64,000 nt of DNA from Gigantopelta aegis (GCF_016097555.1 NC_054702.1:90153298-90217297), one strand, 5' to 3'; numbered from the stretch's first letter, positions 1 through 41,110 are shown. Notes: a model not told the origin generated them from the sequence alone. Program-made: numbers and translations.

Positions 1-1200
1 GTAGCCCTGACTCTAGTTTGGGTGGGTTTTTGCGTTTTGGTTTTTAGAAAGTTTACATTTTTCGCTGGGGTTCGTTTGAAGTAGGTTGTTCTTTTAGCGT
101 TTATTGGTTTAGTTGGTAGTTTTTGTACGGCTTATTGGTCTGATTACCTACTCTTGATTGGGGCCGTAGGCTACCTGCGTTGTTTTTAGTGGCCATTTTG
201 TTTTTTGCGAGTGTGGCGGACGCGGTTGCTTCTATGGGGTACGCTACTGTTGTTGGCGCTACGTTTGGGTTTGCCGATGGTTTATCTGTGAAGTCTTTTT
301 TTTTTTTGGCAGGTTTTAGTTACGCTTCCTACTTCTAGGTTTTATTTAAGCAGTATGTGCAGGCTTTTGCTGTTCGTGTTGGTTTGGCTGATCTTATAGC
401 CGATTGTTTCCACTTCAGTTTCGTTTTTTCCCTTTTCTACTGTTTTAAGTTCTACTTTACCCCTAACTTCCGAGTTTGAATTCATTGCTAGCTGGATTGT
501 TGGACCTAGCGCTTCTAATTTTGTTTCCTCACCTTTGATGTAGGTGGCTCCATTGGCTAGCTGGGTGTGGTAGAGGGCTTTGAGGGGGTTGGTGGTTGTT
601 TCGCTTAGAAACTTTTGCCAGTAAACGTATTGGTATGGGCTGGGGTTTTCTCCATTTATGATTACCCGTCTTATCCCTTTTATTCTATTGTCCTGGTCAG
701 CTTTTTTTTTTGCTTTTTTGTGGCTCCTGCCCGGAGTGGCGAGGAGGTCAAACTTATTTTTAATGGGGATTTCTGGATGGATATCACCGATATCCATCTC
801 GTCTTCTGGTTCACTGTCCGAAAACAGGTTGTATTCTTGGCTCAGATTTAGTAATCCGGGCCGCTTTATCGAACTCCTAGGAGTCGTGGGGTGGGGCGGC
901 AGGTGGATTTACGCGCTAGGTTTAACGCCAGCTCTTTTGTTTTTAGGTGGGGGTTAAGGCTAATGAATTCGATTTCAGGGTTTAATTCCTTGTCTATTTT
1001 GTTTTTTCTACCTTTTTTGTTGGTGGTGGGCTTACTAGGTTGGGGAGGTGGGGTAGGGGATTTTGGGGTGGGAGTGGTTCTTTATCGTCCTGAGTTTGAA
1101 CATGAATTTCTTCCTCAACCATGTTGAGCGTGGTTTCTTTGGTTTGGTTTTGGTCAGCCATTTTTTTTTTTCGGTTTTAGCGGATTTTTATTTTCTATTT
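1..1200 (-). pseudogene. Broken coding stretch, possible retroelement ORF1/gag-like
   Basis: The minus strand is A/C-rich and coding-like over the whole interval but is split among frames. A start near 1160 opens an acidic, proline-rich segment that stops near 1005. A second frame continues to about 850. A third runs 151 codons from 797 to 342 and is rich in Lys, Asn and Thr, with a PYQYVYWQKF motif. A fourth continues left from about 295 to 100. Two of the frame changes sit next to A homopolymers. No zinc knuckle, protease or reverse transcriptase is visible, and I do not recognise the family. Low complexity and position beside transposon debris suggest an ORF1 or gag-like protein of a mobile element, but this is inference. 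Confidence 0.3.
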
Positions 1201-1282
1201 CTTTATCGACCAATTACGTTTCGCCTTTTATAGCGGGATAAGTTATCATCACCGAACAGCACTCCATGTTTGCCGTGGCAGA

Positions 1283-1669
1283 ATGAATGTCATTTACTAC
1301 CGGAATAACGTCTTGCAAAATCACGTCATTCCCTTCTTTCATGAGCATCGGGATATGCACACATTTCAGCAAGACAACGCCCAAGCGCATACAGCATGTG
1401 TTACAACACAGTATCTAGCGAACAATAATGTCCCTTTGCATGAATGGCCAGCACTGTCCCTTTATTTATCGTCAATAGAGGATATTTGGGATTACCTTAG
1501 TCAACGTATCTCACGTCGTACACAAATGAATAACCTTAGAGAACTGGAAAACGCACTACAGCAGGAATGGAATGCTATCTCCCAGAACACTATTCGCAGA
1601 CTTATCGGGTCGATGAAAAGACGTTGCGTGGTTTGTGTTGCTGCAGATGGTGGTCATACGCGCTATTGA
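1283..1669 (+). pseudogene. Tc1/mariner transposase C-terminal fragment
   Basis: 128 codons match the C-terminal half of Tc1-like transposases. The second catalytic aspartate lies in QQDNAQAH, a WPALS segment precedes the third acidic residue in SSIEDIWDYL, and the usual ending GGHTRY is followed by a stop. The first catalytic Asp, the DNA-binding domain and both inverted repeats are missing. The normally proline-containing SPDLNPIEH motif is eroded. It belongs to a different subfamily from the copies at 2330 and 15966. It is a dead remnant. Confidence 0.75.
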
Positions 1670-2329
1670 CTTTTCATTGTGACCCCACGTGTCTTTCATA
1701 CGTAGATGAATTAAAACTAATCAATGATTGTGCATCCTTTTTTGTTTGTTGTCATTATCAATCATTCATCTATTGCTGTTCACAACAAAAATATTTATTG
1801 CTCAGGTATTCTTTTCGAAATCCAAACATTTCTTGGTGGTGCGTTTTCAATGCTGTTCAGTATATGATCTTTGGTAATCCAAAACGATAATTAGGGTCTA
1901 TTAGTTCTAAGTTTAAGTAAAAAAATAAAGGTATTTTAATTTGTAATAATAATCAATATTGTTAAAGAGTTACTTCAGACTCGTAATATATGTGGGATAA
2001 TACATATGCGTGATTTTTCATCGATTGTACCATTGCTCACCCCCCTCCCCCCACCAAAAAAAAGAGAAATAAATAAATAAAAAAAAGAAACAGAAGCAGA
2101 AAAAAAAAAAACCTTTTACATTAGGTTTTTGTAAGTCTGAAAACCACTAACAAAATAAAGTCATATTTTTGCATGCGGGAAATTTTGAAAAGTCCTGTAT
2201 CATTCTTCACCATGACACACATTGCTTTTCCTGTTTCGTCGACTCTTGACCATGACTAGATGTTTCCTCAATATATTAGGAAGTTGTCATAATTGCATAC
2301 TGTATTGTATGTCATCTCTGACATATATA

Positions 2330-3890
2330 CTACTCAAAAGAATTTAAGGGTCAGACGATATTTTCGACATTATTTTCTGAATGTCAATTATATTAGCTAG
2401 ACCATAATGTCACGCATGGTATTGTTCCATTTTGACGAAAGTGGGTCTAAGCAACCCATAAATGAATTAAAATCCACTGTCGACTAGTTCTAATGGCGAA
2501 AACATGCTTACATTTGCACGTAAATTAGGGCGAAAGCGAAAGGTCTGCTAAGTGCCCATAACTTGCTTTTTTCACAAAGCGCTTCATTTGCACGCTTTGC
2601 ACTTGTATTCCATGTTCCCAATGCTGAATTTCCGTATAATTGGAGCTTGTGTTCGTGTACGGTGCACACTCCAAATTCGACAATGGTACGACTTCAACTG
2701 ACTATCGAAGATCGAGGAAGGGCTATTGCTTGGCTTCGGGATGGAAATACGCAAAGAAATGTTGCTCTGAGACTTGGTGTCAGTCAGAGTGTCGTTGACC
2801 GACTGTGGCAACGGTACCAAGCAACGAATTCTGTTCGAAATCGTCCACGATCAGGAAGACCCCGAAGCACTACAAATAGAGAGGACCGCTACATCACCAA
2901 TATGGCTCTACGTCAACGCACAACCACTGCACGCCGATTACGTGACAATCTGCGGACTGCGACTGGAACTCGAGTGTCTGATCAAACCATATGCAATCGT
3001 CTGAGAGCCAATAATCTACGCTGCCATCGCCAGGCTGTTCGACCACCACTCCTACCACGTCACAGAACGGCCAGACGTCACTGGTGCACGCTACATCTGC
3101 GGTTGCAACGTGTTCAGTGGGGTCGAGTGATGTTCACTGATGAGTCCAGATTTAGACTCCAGTTCAACGACGGTCGGGTTTGTGTCTACAGACGTCCTAG
3201 GGAGCGCTTCGCTGACGTTAACGTTAGACAACGTCACCGGTTCGGTGGTGGCAGCGTCATGGTGTGGGGCGGCATCTCTATCCACCACAGGACCCCCCTC
3301 TATGTGGTGGATGGCAATCTGAATGGAATCCGCTGTCTGAATGAGATTATCCGGCCGTTGGTTCTCCCAGGCCTTCAGCAGATTGGCGGCGGGGTAGTTC
3401 TGCAGGATGACAATGCCAGACCCCACCGCGCCAGGGTGGTAACGGACTTTCTCAGACAACAAGGTATCGCCAGGATGGATTGGCCAGCATATTCGCCTGA
3501 CTTGGCCCCAATAGAGCACGCCTGGGACGAATTAGGCAGGAGAGTTCGGGATAACCATGCCCCTCCGGCCAACCTTCCTGATCTGGGTCAACTTCTTATG
3601 GCAGAGTGGCAGGCCATTCCCCAAGAGTTCTTCAGACGTCTGATCAACAGCATGAGGCAACGATGTGTCGAGTGTATTCGCGCCAGGGGTGGATTCACAC
3701 ACTATTAAACGAATGTTCTAATGTGTAAAATCCATGTTTGACAACCTTCAACTTTGACAGCATGTCATGTGACTTTCTTGTATACAGTGACGTTTATTTG
3801 TGGTTTTTTGTAAATATGGAACAATAAATAAAAAATTTGGTGTAGTTTACATCATCAATCTAATACACTCTGAAACTTATTTGGTTATAA
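2330..3890 (+). mobile_element. Tc1-like transposon copy 1, 3' inverted repeat lost
   Basis: The left terminus CTACTCAAAAGAATTTAAGG sits directly after a TA dinucleotide and matches the left end of the copy at 15966. The two copies are near-identical through the transposase and the 3' untranslated part, up to GGTTATAAA near 3890. There this copy switches to unrelated sequence and lacks the closing inverted repeat. It is therefore 3'-truncated and could not itself be excised normally. Confidence 0.88.
2683..3708 (+). CDS. Tc1-like DD34E transposase, intact frame
   Basis: The frame encodes 341 residues from ATG at 2683, the usual length for Tc1-family transposases (about 340). A longer frame extends upstream, but MVRLQLTIEDRGRAI is the natural start and is shared with the second copy. 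An N-terminal helix-turn-helix pair lies at about residues 10-60 (RNVALRLGVSQSVV), followed by a basic GRPR linker. The catalytic residues are Asp in FTDESRF, Asp in QDDNARPH and Glu in SPDLAPIEH. There are 34 residues between the last two, giving DD34E. The protein ends GGFTHY. The enzyme would cut at TA and insert copies by cut and paste in the nucleus. The frame has no break, but its own element lacks a 3' terminus, so activity could only be in trans. Whether it is expressed cannot be told. Confidence 0.85.
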   Translation: MVRLQLTIEDRGRAIAWLRDGNTQRNVALRLGVSQSVVDRLWQRYQATNSVRNRPRSGRPRSTTNREDRYITNMALRQRTTTARRLRDNLRTATGTRVSDQTICNRLRANNLRCHRQAVRPPLLPRHRTARRHWCTLHLRLQRVQWGRVMFTDESRFRLQFNDGRVCVYRRPRERFADVNVRQRHRFGGGSVMVWGGISIHHRTPLYVVDGNLNGIRCLNEIIRPLVLPGLQQIGGGVVLQDDNARPHRARVVTDFLRQQGIARMDWPAYSPDLAPIEHAWDELGRRVRDNHAPPANLPDLGQLLMAEWQAIPQEFFRRLINSMRQRCVECIRARGGFTHY

Positions 3891-3970
3891 AAATTTAACA
3901 GGACTGCACGATTCATAAAATGATAATTAATGTAGACCAACAATCTGAATTTTTTGAGTGAATGCTCACT

Positions 3971-4134
3971 TTCTCATTTCATTTCAACTTATTTTCGTGC
4001 TTATATCCAATTAAGGTTCAAGCACGCTGTCCTGGGCACACAGTTCAGCTATTTGTCTGACCAGTTGTTAGTGGGAGAGAATAGGGTGTAGTGGTCTTAC
4101 AAACCCCCACTGACTAACCTCCGGTTCCTACGAA
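3971..4134 (-). mobile_element. SINE fragment (GTGCTTGAACC-type 3' end)
   Basis: On the minus strand this matches the 3' body and tail of the SINE at 46217: a segment with CACTACACCC and CTGTCC, the motif GTGCTTGAACCTTAATTGG, and a tail ending GAAATGAAATGA. The tRNA-like head is only partly present. Confidence 0.6.
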
Positions 4135-4436
4135 CCTGATATAGATCTTTATAATCAAGTGCTAGTTGTAACACTTATCTTGTGTCTAGTGCTTCTAGCA
4201 AGTGGTGTCAAGTGTGTGTTGTGAGTTGGTTAATAATTGTTTTGTTTAACGACCTTGAGCACATTGAGAAATTAAGCATCGGTTATAATATTGAATGTCA
4301 AACATTCAGAGGAAACTTGTTTCCATGCCAGTGTTCGACAAATGTTTGAGAAATGTACTAGTCCAAGCCCTCACGGAAGCGTTGATAATGTTCACTAGCC
4401 CAGTCCAAAATTCCATCAGCCGGAACCGAGGGCTAG

Positions 4437-4935
4437 TGTATTTGATATTTCACACCCATATTGCTATATGGATATTTGCAACTTTCATTGAAAATGTTCG
4501 GCCCATAGGTCAAATATTGTTAAAATAACAACAGATTCAAAATTGTAAGTAAAACTAATGCGACGCTCATTGCATACATTGGGGGAGGGGTGGGGGGGGC
4601 GGACAGGAGAACCCTCCATGTACCCTCCTCAGCATTCACCAGGAACACTATTTTCTTATTGTGATACTTTATTCTTTGGGTACATGTTTTAAACTTTCAC
4701 CAGGTGCATAATAAATAAGAAAATAGTGGTCCCGGTGAATGTTGAGGGGTGTGCATGATGGTTCCTCCTTGCCCCAGAACTAGCACTTAATGCCCTCCTG
4801 TCTGGCGTCGGTTGTTTTACTTAAAATTTTGAATCTCTTGCTATTTTAACAATATTTGACTGATGGGCCTATGAATTTCTCTAAAGCAAATATCTATATG
4901 TAGTAATGAATGTAAAATATAAAAATTACAGTCCC
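4437..4935. repeat. Large imperfect palindrome (foldback element)
   Basis: The left arm (about 4437-4680) and right arm (about 4685-4935) are inverted copies. TCAAATATTGTTAAAATA at about 4509 faces its complement near 4845. A segment containing CATTCACCAGGAACACTATT near 4632 faces its complement near 4730. The arms are mismatched but clearly homologous over more than 200 bp, and together they form a near loop-less hairpin. The likely origin is a MITE or foldback transposon. No target duplication was defined. Confidence 0.65.
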
Positions 4936-5339
4936 CATACTTAAAAAAGAAATACAATTCCATATTATATATATTCATTGGGGTATTGTTTTGGGGGGCC
5001 ACCCGATATATAATTACAGAAGCAAACAATGTCCATTTAATAAACTTGCAGGACTTCGCTTAATTGGAGGCCGTTCACAAATTTACTAAAGTCAAGTAAA
5101 ATGCATGTGTGTGTGTGTTATAGGCAAGTCGTTTTAATGGTTATTCCGATCGTTATGATCTCTTTTGATTTGTACTGCCGACAACCTTGTTTGTACTTAT
5201 GTGTAAACTTGCGTTCTAGGGTCCAATCGACCGAGGGTTGGCGGTCATATTTGTGGGAGAAACCCAATGTAAAGCCACCACCACCCATCTAAACTTCCTC
5301 GTGATACGCACGGGTTACATCACTAAAGGATAGTGGGTT

Positions 5340-5475
5340 CATAATTAGTTGTTGAAGAAAGATCGGTGTAGTGGCCTTACACCCTCTGTTGGGCTGTTAA
5401 AACTTTGTGTGAGAGCCGTTATTGGGGTGCGAACTCTGCACCGACCAGCCTTTAGACCAATGACTCAACCACTAC
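5340..5475 (-). mobile_element. tRNA-derived SINE 5' fragment
   Basis: On the minus strand it reads like the head of the SINEs at 46217 and 26535: a GGTTGAG-type A-box region, a short stem, then the TGTAAGGCCACTACACC body. It is diverged and truncated. Confidence 0.4.
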
Positions 5476-5901
5476 ATCATTGAAGTAAGTAAGGCACATT
5501 GCACGTGAAATAATAGAGAATGAAATGGCAATCACAGCAGGTAGCAGGCAGAGTATACGACATATTTTTGCTAACACTGCAAAACTGTTTAAAATAACAT
5601 ATAAGCTAGTTTCATTGAATTGAATTTCACATTGTATTAATGTTCGAAAAATGTTTAAGTATTTGATATCATATCTATTAAAGTTATTCTCATACTGTTT
5701 CATTAAGTTACCAGATGAATAGAGAAGTATAAAATTAAAATGTTAGTGTTACCTAACTTATTTTAACTAGCATATTTTCAACTTTGAATTTAAAATTGTT
5801 CCACTAATTATATTGTTCTACATTTTTTATATGTTATTTTGTATACAGTTGAATTTAAAACTTTTGCAATTTGTGATGGGTCTTTAACTACTAGTATATT
5901 C

Positions 5902-6002
5902 CCTGGGTTAAGACAGCCCAGATAGTTGAGGTGTGTGTCCTGGACAGCGTGCTTGATTCTTAATTGGATATAAGCACGAAAATAAGTTGAAATGAAATGA
6001 AA
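5902..6002 (+). mobile_element. SINE 3' fragment leading into a trinucleotide repeat
   Basis: It contains GACAGCGTGCTTGATTCTTA and the tail AAGTTGAAATGAAATGA, which match the 3' end of the SINE at 46217. The (GTA)n array starts 27 bp downstream, a common arrangement where a simple-sequence tail has expanded. Confidence 0.6.
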
Positions 6003-6028
6003 TAATACAAATAATATTTATTTTATTT

Positions 6029-6195
<167 letters not shown>

Positions 6196-6383
6196 TATAT
6201 CATTTTGCAGCACTTTGTCCTATCTACTAAGTCCCGAGAATATCGCCCCCTTTAGTGGAAAATAAAGACTAAAGAGACATAACTATCCAACTCGTCCTTC
6301 ACAGCAAGGTCAAGAATTCGTTAAAAGCAGCCGAAGAATTGGAGAATGCTCGCTTGACTGCATCGCAACTATATACTTATAGA

Positions 6384-35616
<29,233 letters not shown>

Positions 35617-36269
35617 CCACGACGTAGTGAACTAGCCTGGACTAAAGAAACATTTTCCTGTATGACTGTTGATAATAATTACCCTGCTTTTGTGTATTTA
35701 TATATATGGCTGATGAGGAATCTGCAGTAAGATTTGTAGAAGCATTACGAAGGTTCAGTGACGCTATACTTGAATATTGCTACCATTTAGCAACTAGTTG
35801 AATATTGCTACCAATTGACAATTGTAGTTGAACATTGCTACCTAATGACAATTGTAGTTGAATATCACTACCATTTCACAGTTGTAGTTGATTATTACTA
35901 CCAGTTAGACAGTTGTAGGTGAATATTATTGACAGTTGTAGTTGAATATTACTACCATTTAACAGTTGTAGTTGAAAATGGCTACCATTTGAAAATTGTA
36001 GTTGAATATTACTACCATTTACCAGTTGTAGTTGAATATTGATGCCATTCAACAGTTGTAGATGAATATTACTAGCATTCAACAATAGTAGTTGAATAGT
36101 ACTGCCATTCGACAAGTGTAGTTTAATATTACTAGCATTCAATAATAGTAGTGGAATATTACTGCCATTTAACAATTACTAGCATTTGAGAATTGTGGCT
36201 GACTATGACTACTTTTCAACATCAATAGTTGATTATTGATAACTAGTCTGCTAAATGAGGGTGAATAAA
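35617..36269 (+). other. PYG: PYG 3' untranslated region with candidate poly(A) signal
   Basis: Non-coding sequence after the stop includes the 30-bp minisatellite below. The first clear AATAAA is at 36264-36269. Others occur further on (about 38230). Which is used cannot be decided from sequence. Confidence 0.45.
35770..36232 (+). repeat. Minisatellite, ~30-bp unit, in the PYG 3' UTR region
   Basis: About 15 diverged units of the type TTGTAGTTGAATATTACTAC then CATTTAACAG are arranged head to tail. Unit length varies by a few bases. It begins about 155 bp after the PYG stop codon. Confidence 0.9.
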
Positions 36270-39200
36270 AATAATGTTTTCCGATATCCTCTCAGACTAA
36301 ACAGAAAACAGCTTTAGTAAATATGAATTTATTCTTTTGTAATGAGTAGTGGCATAAAATATTTGAAAAATCTTCATCAGTTGTAAGCAATTCTCAAGCG
36401 AATGTTCCAAATTAGAACTGCACAAATATATGGTAAATTGTTATTTATCAGATTTCAGAGGCACATAAAAACTTAAAACAGTGTTTTTTGTACTCCGCTG
36501 AAAACTTTCAGATCTGTCAAATATATATACGTTTGTTAATTTTCCCATTAAGAGAACATCATCTTTAGTGAGAATAATATAGCAGAGCTTTAGATAAAGG
36601 ATTATAGCACACATGATGTACAATATAATGCATCAGTTTAAATACAATCTATGTCAGTGGATGTTATAGATCTTACCAACCACAGTAATTCGTTTGTAAT
36701 ATTTACACTAAATATCCACGTCTTCTTCAGGGAATTAATATATGAACTGCTTAAAAAAAGGAACGAGTTGCCTTTTCAGAATAATTATCAATTTTGTCAT
36801 TTATATCCAGAAGATACGATAGCTTTAAACATGTGCTGACTTTTTTAAAGGGTGGAAGACTGTCAAATACAGTGATTGCCAAAGTTAACAATCTAACCAT
36901 GGCTAGCTTTAACATGCCGAACCATATCTGTTGCATTATGTGATGTTCATTTGTTAGTTATTTTAACTCTTTAGAGTTGAAGGTTTTTGTTTATAGTTGA
37001 TTTGAGATGCAGAGTATGCATAATTTAAACTGGATAAAATAAACTGTTAGGACTTAGTTTATTTTTAGCTAAATAGAATGAAACTAAATAACAGGTCTGT
37101 AGTTGGCAGATTTCATTATGAAATGTTTGCTAAATTGAGTAACAGCTTAAACCTTGCCCAGAGAATTATATGTAGTATTTTTTGTAACAAAACTTACATT
37201 AGACTGTACATTATGTTATGTTAGAGTAGTTTATTAGCTAAATCTAAGTGAATTAAATTAACGGTAGGGTCACATAAATTAATTTTTAAGTGACAGGTAG
37301 CTTTAACAGTTGGAAGCCTGGACTAAGTTAAGCCAGACTGAGCAGAAAAAAAAGTCTGTTAGACTGATTAACTTCACGTTAAACTAAATTACCACTTTGG
37401 GAACCAGTCAAAATTGTTCACAAATGTTAGAGAAAAACAGCTAGCTGAACTTAGGGTTGTGTTGCTTTTTTTATGTAAACTATATTTTGTGCTAGTAGTC
37501 TGAAGAAAACCACCTAATTGTTAGTTTTATTGATTTCAGTGTGCATTGACTTTTCCAGGGACAGCATTATGTAAAAAAAATAGTGGTTCGGCTCGAGATT
37601 GCCAGACTCTCCTTTCAAATTCACGTGTGAAGGAAATTTTCACAGATACAACAAATATAACGCACAAAAAAAAAAGTGGCCGTACCTCTTTAAAGTGGTA
37701 CGGCCATGGCCGTACTGTCTGTGCCGCCCCTGCTTTTGCAGTGCTTGTATAACATAGTGGTGACAACACTGGAATCCAGCGAAATGATCACATGTATTTA
37801 TTCCCAGCTGTTCACTTGCACATAATAATGGTTCATGTACAATCAGACCTTGTTTCAACAATCAAAGTTGTCATTATTTTTAGTTTTCTGCTTTAACAAA
37901 ATACACAGTTATCTCCCTTGCAATTATCGAGAATGCAGATACTTATTTGGGTATGAAGCTATCAAATGGTTATATCATCAGCTGCTAGATTGATTAATAA
38001 ATGGTAATTGCAGTTGATTGAATAATGTGTTATAGCATATTTGATTCCAGTTACTGTGTTGGGAGGTATCGGTTCCAACTTAAACAGCTGATTAATTGAT
38101 ATGTTTGTTCTCAACAGTTTTGGAGTGTTAAATAGATCTGCTTGAATTTTTCGTACTGTAATCAATTTTATTTCATTGTTTTGTTTCTCATTTGTAGATG
38201 TCATTACTTGTTCTTAAAAGCTTTAATTCAATAAAGCATCTTGCTAAGTGATTTTTTTTCTCAATTTATTTGAAATAAAATAGGTTTTCCAAACTGATAT
38301 TAAGGGTAAATTATTTTTGGTGTTTCTTTTAGTTAGACCAACATTGCAATAGTAAATTATTATTTTTATTTTTTTTAAACATTTACGCTTTATGTTGGTC
38401 CACATAATTTTTATTTGAAAAAAAGATGACATCTGTATTTGTACAGCTGTGCTGCTAATGACGGCATTCTGTATTTAAATGTCTGTCATTATTATATGTG
38501 AAAATTATCTTTAACTGCATATTTATACATTTAATTTAGCATATTAATTTGTTTTAATTGTAACAATTCAAATTGTCATAATGATAAGTTTTGACTAAAA
38601 ATAACTCCTTTTATTAATAGCAGGACAATATAATTTTGTTGAGTCTTCATCTGCAATCAGTATTTATTATTAGCAGTAATTCCTCTTCAACATTTTTTCA
38701 TCTTTTTTAGGTAAAATAGTGCTTTTGGTGATTTTCAGTGATCTGTTGCTCATATATAGTGCTAGACAACTCTCGGGCTTTGCTCATCATTTTCAATAAA
38801 CTGAACAAACGTACTTGCTACATTATCACTTTCTATTCTTGTTTGTTTTAAATATTTGTTTTTGGATTGTTTGGATCTTTTGGTTTTACTTTGAGATATA
38901 GAACTACATGTATTTGTAATTGCACTATTCTGTATCTTTGCCTCCAGTGATCAATATTTGTAATGCGAGGTCATGTTCTTTCATAGTTTGACCTAAAAAA
39001 CACTACCAAACACTTAAAATAACAAACTAGTGTTTATATACGGTTCCTTATCTTTAAAAAAACAAAACATGCAACCAGTTAGATTATGGCCTTTGTACTT
39101 ACAGAAAATTCTAAGTTGACTACTATTTAGGTATTTATTGTAAGTTGGTAGTATACATGCTTAGAATACTAGTATATTAAGTAGAACAGTTATTTTCTCC

Positions 39201-39520
39201 AGCATAATATAAGCAAATGTTTTTTTTTTTTTTTTTTAATTTTGATCAACTTGTTGTTAACCCATTTTGTTATATTCAGCACCTGAATGTGAACATGTAC
39301 CATACCGTAGATGAAATTTCCCAAATTCTTATATTGATTTAACACGAGCTGCAGTGTTGCAAGGCAGAGTTTGCAATGTTTTGTTGTTGAAGAATTTGGG
39401 CCTTTATTTTACTTCTCTTTTTTAAATGTTAAATAAATGTTAAAAGCTTGAATGTGTTCATTGTATTGATATTGATATTATTTTTTATTATATTGTGAGC
39501 CAAAGAATTTCTAAAATGTT
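36270..39520. other. AT-rich intergenic region without a gene
   Basis: No exon-like or conserved coding segment was found. It contains scattered AATAAA, a poly(T) run at 39220-39238, and a small hAT-like element at 37558-37732. Confidence 0.5.
37558..37732. mobile_element. Short hAT-like MITE candidate
   Basis: CTTTTCCA before and CTTTTGCA after (7 of 8 identical) flank a 175-bp segment. Its right end, read inverted, is CAGGGGCGGCACAG, a typical hAT-like terminus; the left end CAGGGACAGC is a weaker match. It contains the small hairpin GGCCGTAC/GTACGGCC. Confidence 0.5.
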
Positions 39521-39524
39521 TTTA

Positions 39525-40215
39525 TCCCCTCTGGCCTGTACATATGAGACACAACGTCACTACTCTAGTAGCTCATCTGATTTTCATTAAACTTCATTTT
39601 TAGGAATAGGATCACTACATCTTAACCAAATTTGCATTTTGCCTCTCTGTGTTGAAGGTCAAGGTCACTGTTATAAAAATAGAAATAAGACTCAGTAATT
39701 TTATTTCTCATCTGATTTTCATGAAGTTTCATATATAGGAATAGGATCAATCATATCTTAAATAAGTTTGTGCTTAACACCTCTCCATTGAAGGTCAAGG
39801 TCACTTACTAATAATAGCATCTAATTTTCATGAAACTTCATATTTAAATAAATTGAATTATTAAACAAGTTCAATGTTTGCCTCTGCATCAAAGGTAAGG
39901 TCACTATTATTAAAAATAGAACTTTAACTTCACCACCCTAGCAACATTATTTCTCACATTTTCCTAGGAATATGATCAGAACTCCTAAAACGGTTCATAT
40001 TTCACCTGTCTATCAAAGGTCAAGGTCACATTACTTGAAACTTAATTTTTATCCTATTTCCATGAAACTACACATACAGGAATAGGATCGGGACATCTTG
40101 AATGAGTTAATGTTTTACCTCAGCTTCAAAGGTCAAGGCCATTTTTATCACTTCTCTACCAACTTCATTTCTCATCCAATTTTCATGAAAGTTAACATAC
40201 AGGGAAACAATCAAG
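39525..40215 (+). repeat. Diverged tandem repeat, ~100-135-bp unit with AAGGTCAAGGTCA
   Basis: At least five units run head to tail. Each has TCATCTGATTTTCATGAAACTTCA-like sequence, a GGAATAGGATCA block, and TCAAAGGTCAAGGTCACT (near 39653, 39789, 39889, 40013 and 40126). There is no coding frame. Confidence 0.75.
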
Positions 40216-40785
40216 GGTATTTAGAGCATTTCCTATGCCTTGTGCCACAAAAGGTGATACAAAGTCATTACAAGTCGCACAAACTAAGGCATGATTGGGA
40301 GGACTGGTTTTTGTGTCTAATGTTGAGTCAGTCTGATATAACCCTCCTAAATCTCGCCCTCCTAAATGTGCCACTGGTCTAGTTTTATCCATAACCAATT
40401 TAACACATGCAGTCTTAGATTGAAAACATTGCACACTAACGATTATTTTTTAAAGATTGTTTTATATTTAAATTGGTTAAGTTTAAACTATTACTATTTA
40501 AGAGTCAATTAATTAATCAATCAAGGTTTAACGACTCCCCAGCATGAAAAAATACATTGGCTGTTGTGTGTGAAACTAACATAATTGTGAAAATGAAGTG
40601 ATTATCAACATCAATATAAAAATTCAAAGTTAAATTAAAACTGTAAAGAGCTGTACAAAAATATAAATATTACAGGGGAATACATTTCAACAAAAGTTCA
40701 GGATGGAACTGAAATAATTCCATCACATTTCTTCTACAAAATATATCTTTTCTAATCCTCAGTGATTGCAATCCACCAAAATGTC

Positions 40786-40915
40786 TAGCCCAAGTACTCT
40801 GACTGTAGAGGGCTAGACGGACTTTTGGACAGATATTTATCCCTTGAACATGTAAGGGCTAAATATCTGTTGGGAAATATCCGTCTAGCCCTCTATAGTC
40901 GGAGTACTTTGGCTA
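40786..40915. mobile_element. 130-bp foldback MITE with 9-bp target duplication
   Basis: The arms TAGCCCAAGTACTCTGAC and, inverted, TAGCCAAAGTACTCCGAC open an inverted repeat of about 55 bp, also sharing AGAGGGCTAGACGGA and ACAGATATTT. The loop is about 20 bp. CAAAATGTC flanks both sides exactly (40777-40785 and 40916-40924). A 9-bp duplication suggests a Mutator-like mobiliser (inference). Confidence 0.85.
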
Positions 40916-41110
40916 CAAAATGTCATGCACCGTTATGGAACATTGAGCTGAAGGATCCTTTTTCAGAATGAATGAGTTGAATATCTATGACTGATGCGAA
41001 CATGATACAAGACCATTTCATCCTTCCTACATTGCTTATATGACTGCCACTCCCAGGACTGGCTTGACAGAATGAATCTTGTTTGCAACTGCGCCATTCC
41101 AAGCATGGGT

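Noticed and set aside
3091..3519. Minus-strand frame opposite the Tc1 transposase
   Set aside because: It is a shadow of the real transposase. The same shadow appears in copy 2 at 16700-17221.
35876..36175. 99-codon frame of repeated LNGSNIQLQL-like units on the minus strand
   Set aside because: It is produced by the 30-bp minisatellite, whose period is divisible by three. It is non-coding 3' UTR sequence.
35770..36232. CRISPR-like regular repeats
   Set aside because: The units are contiguous tandem copies without unique spacers, in a eukaryotic genome. The same holds for the 40-bp array at 51409 and the 74-bp array at 52400.
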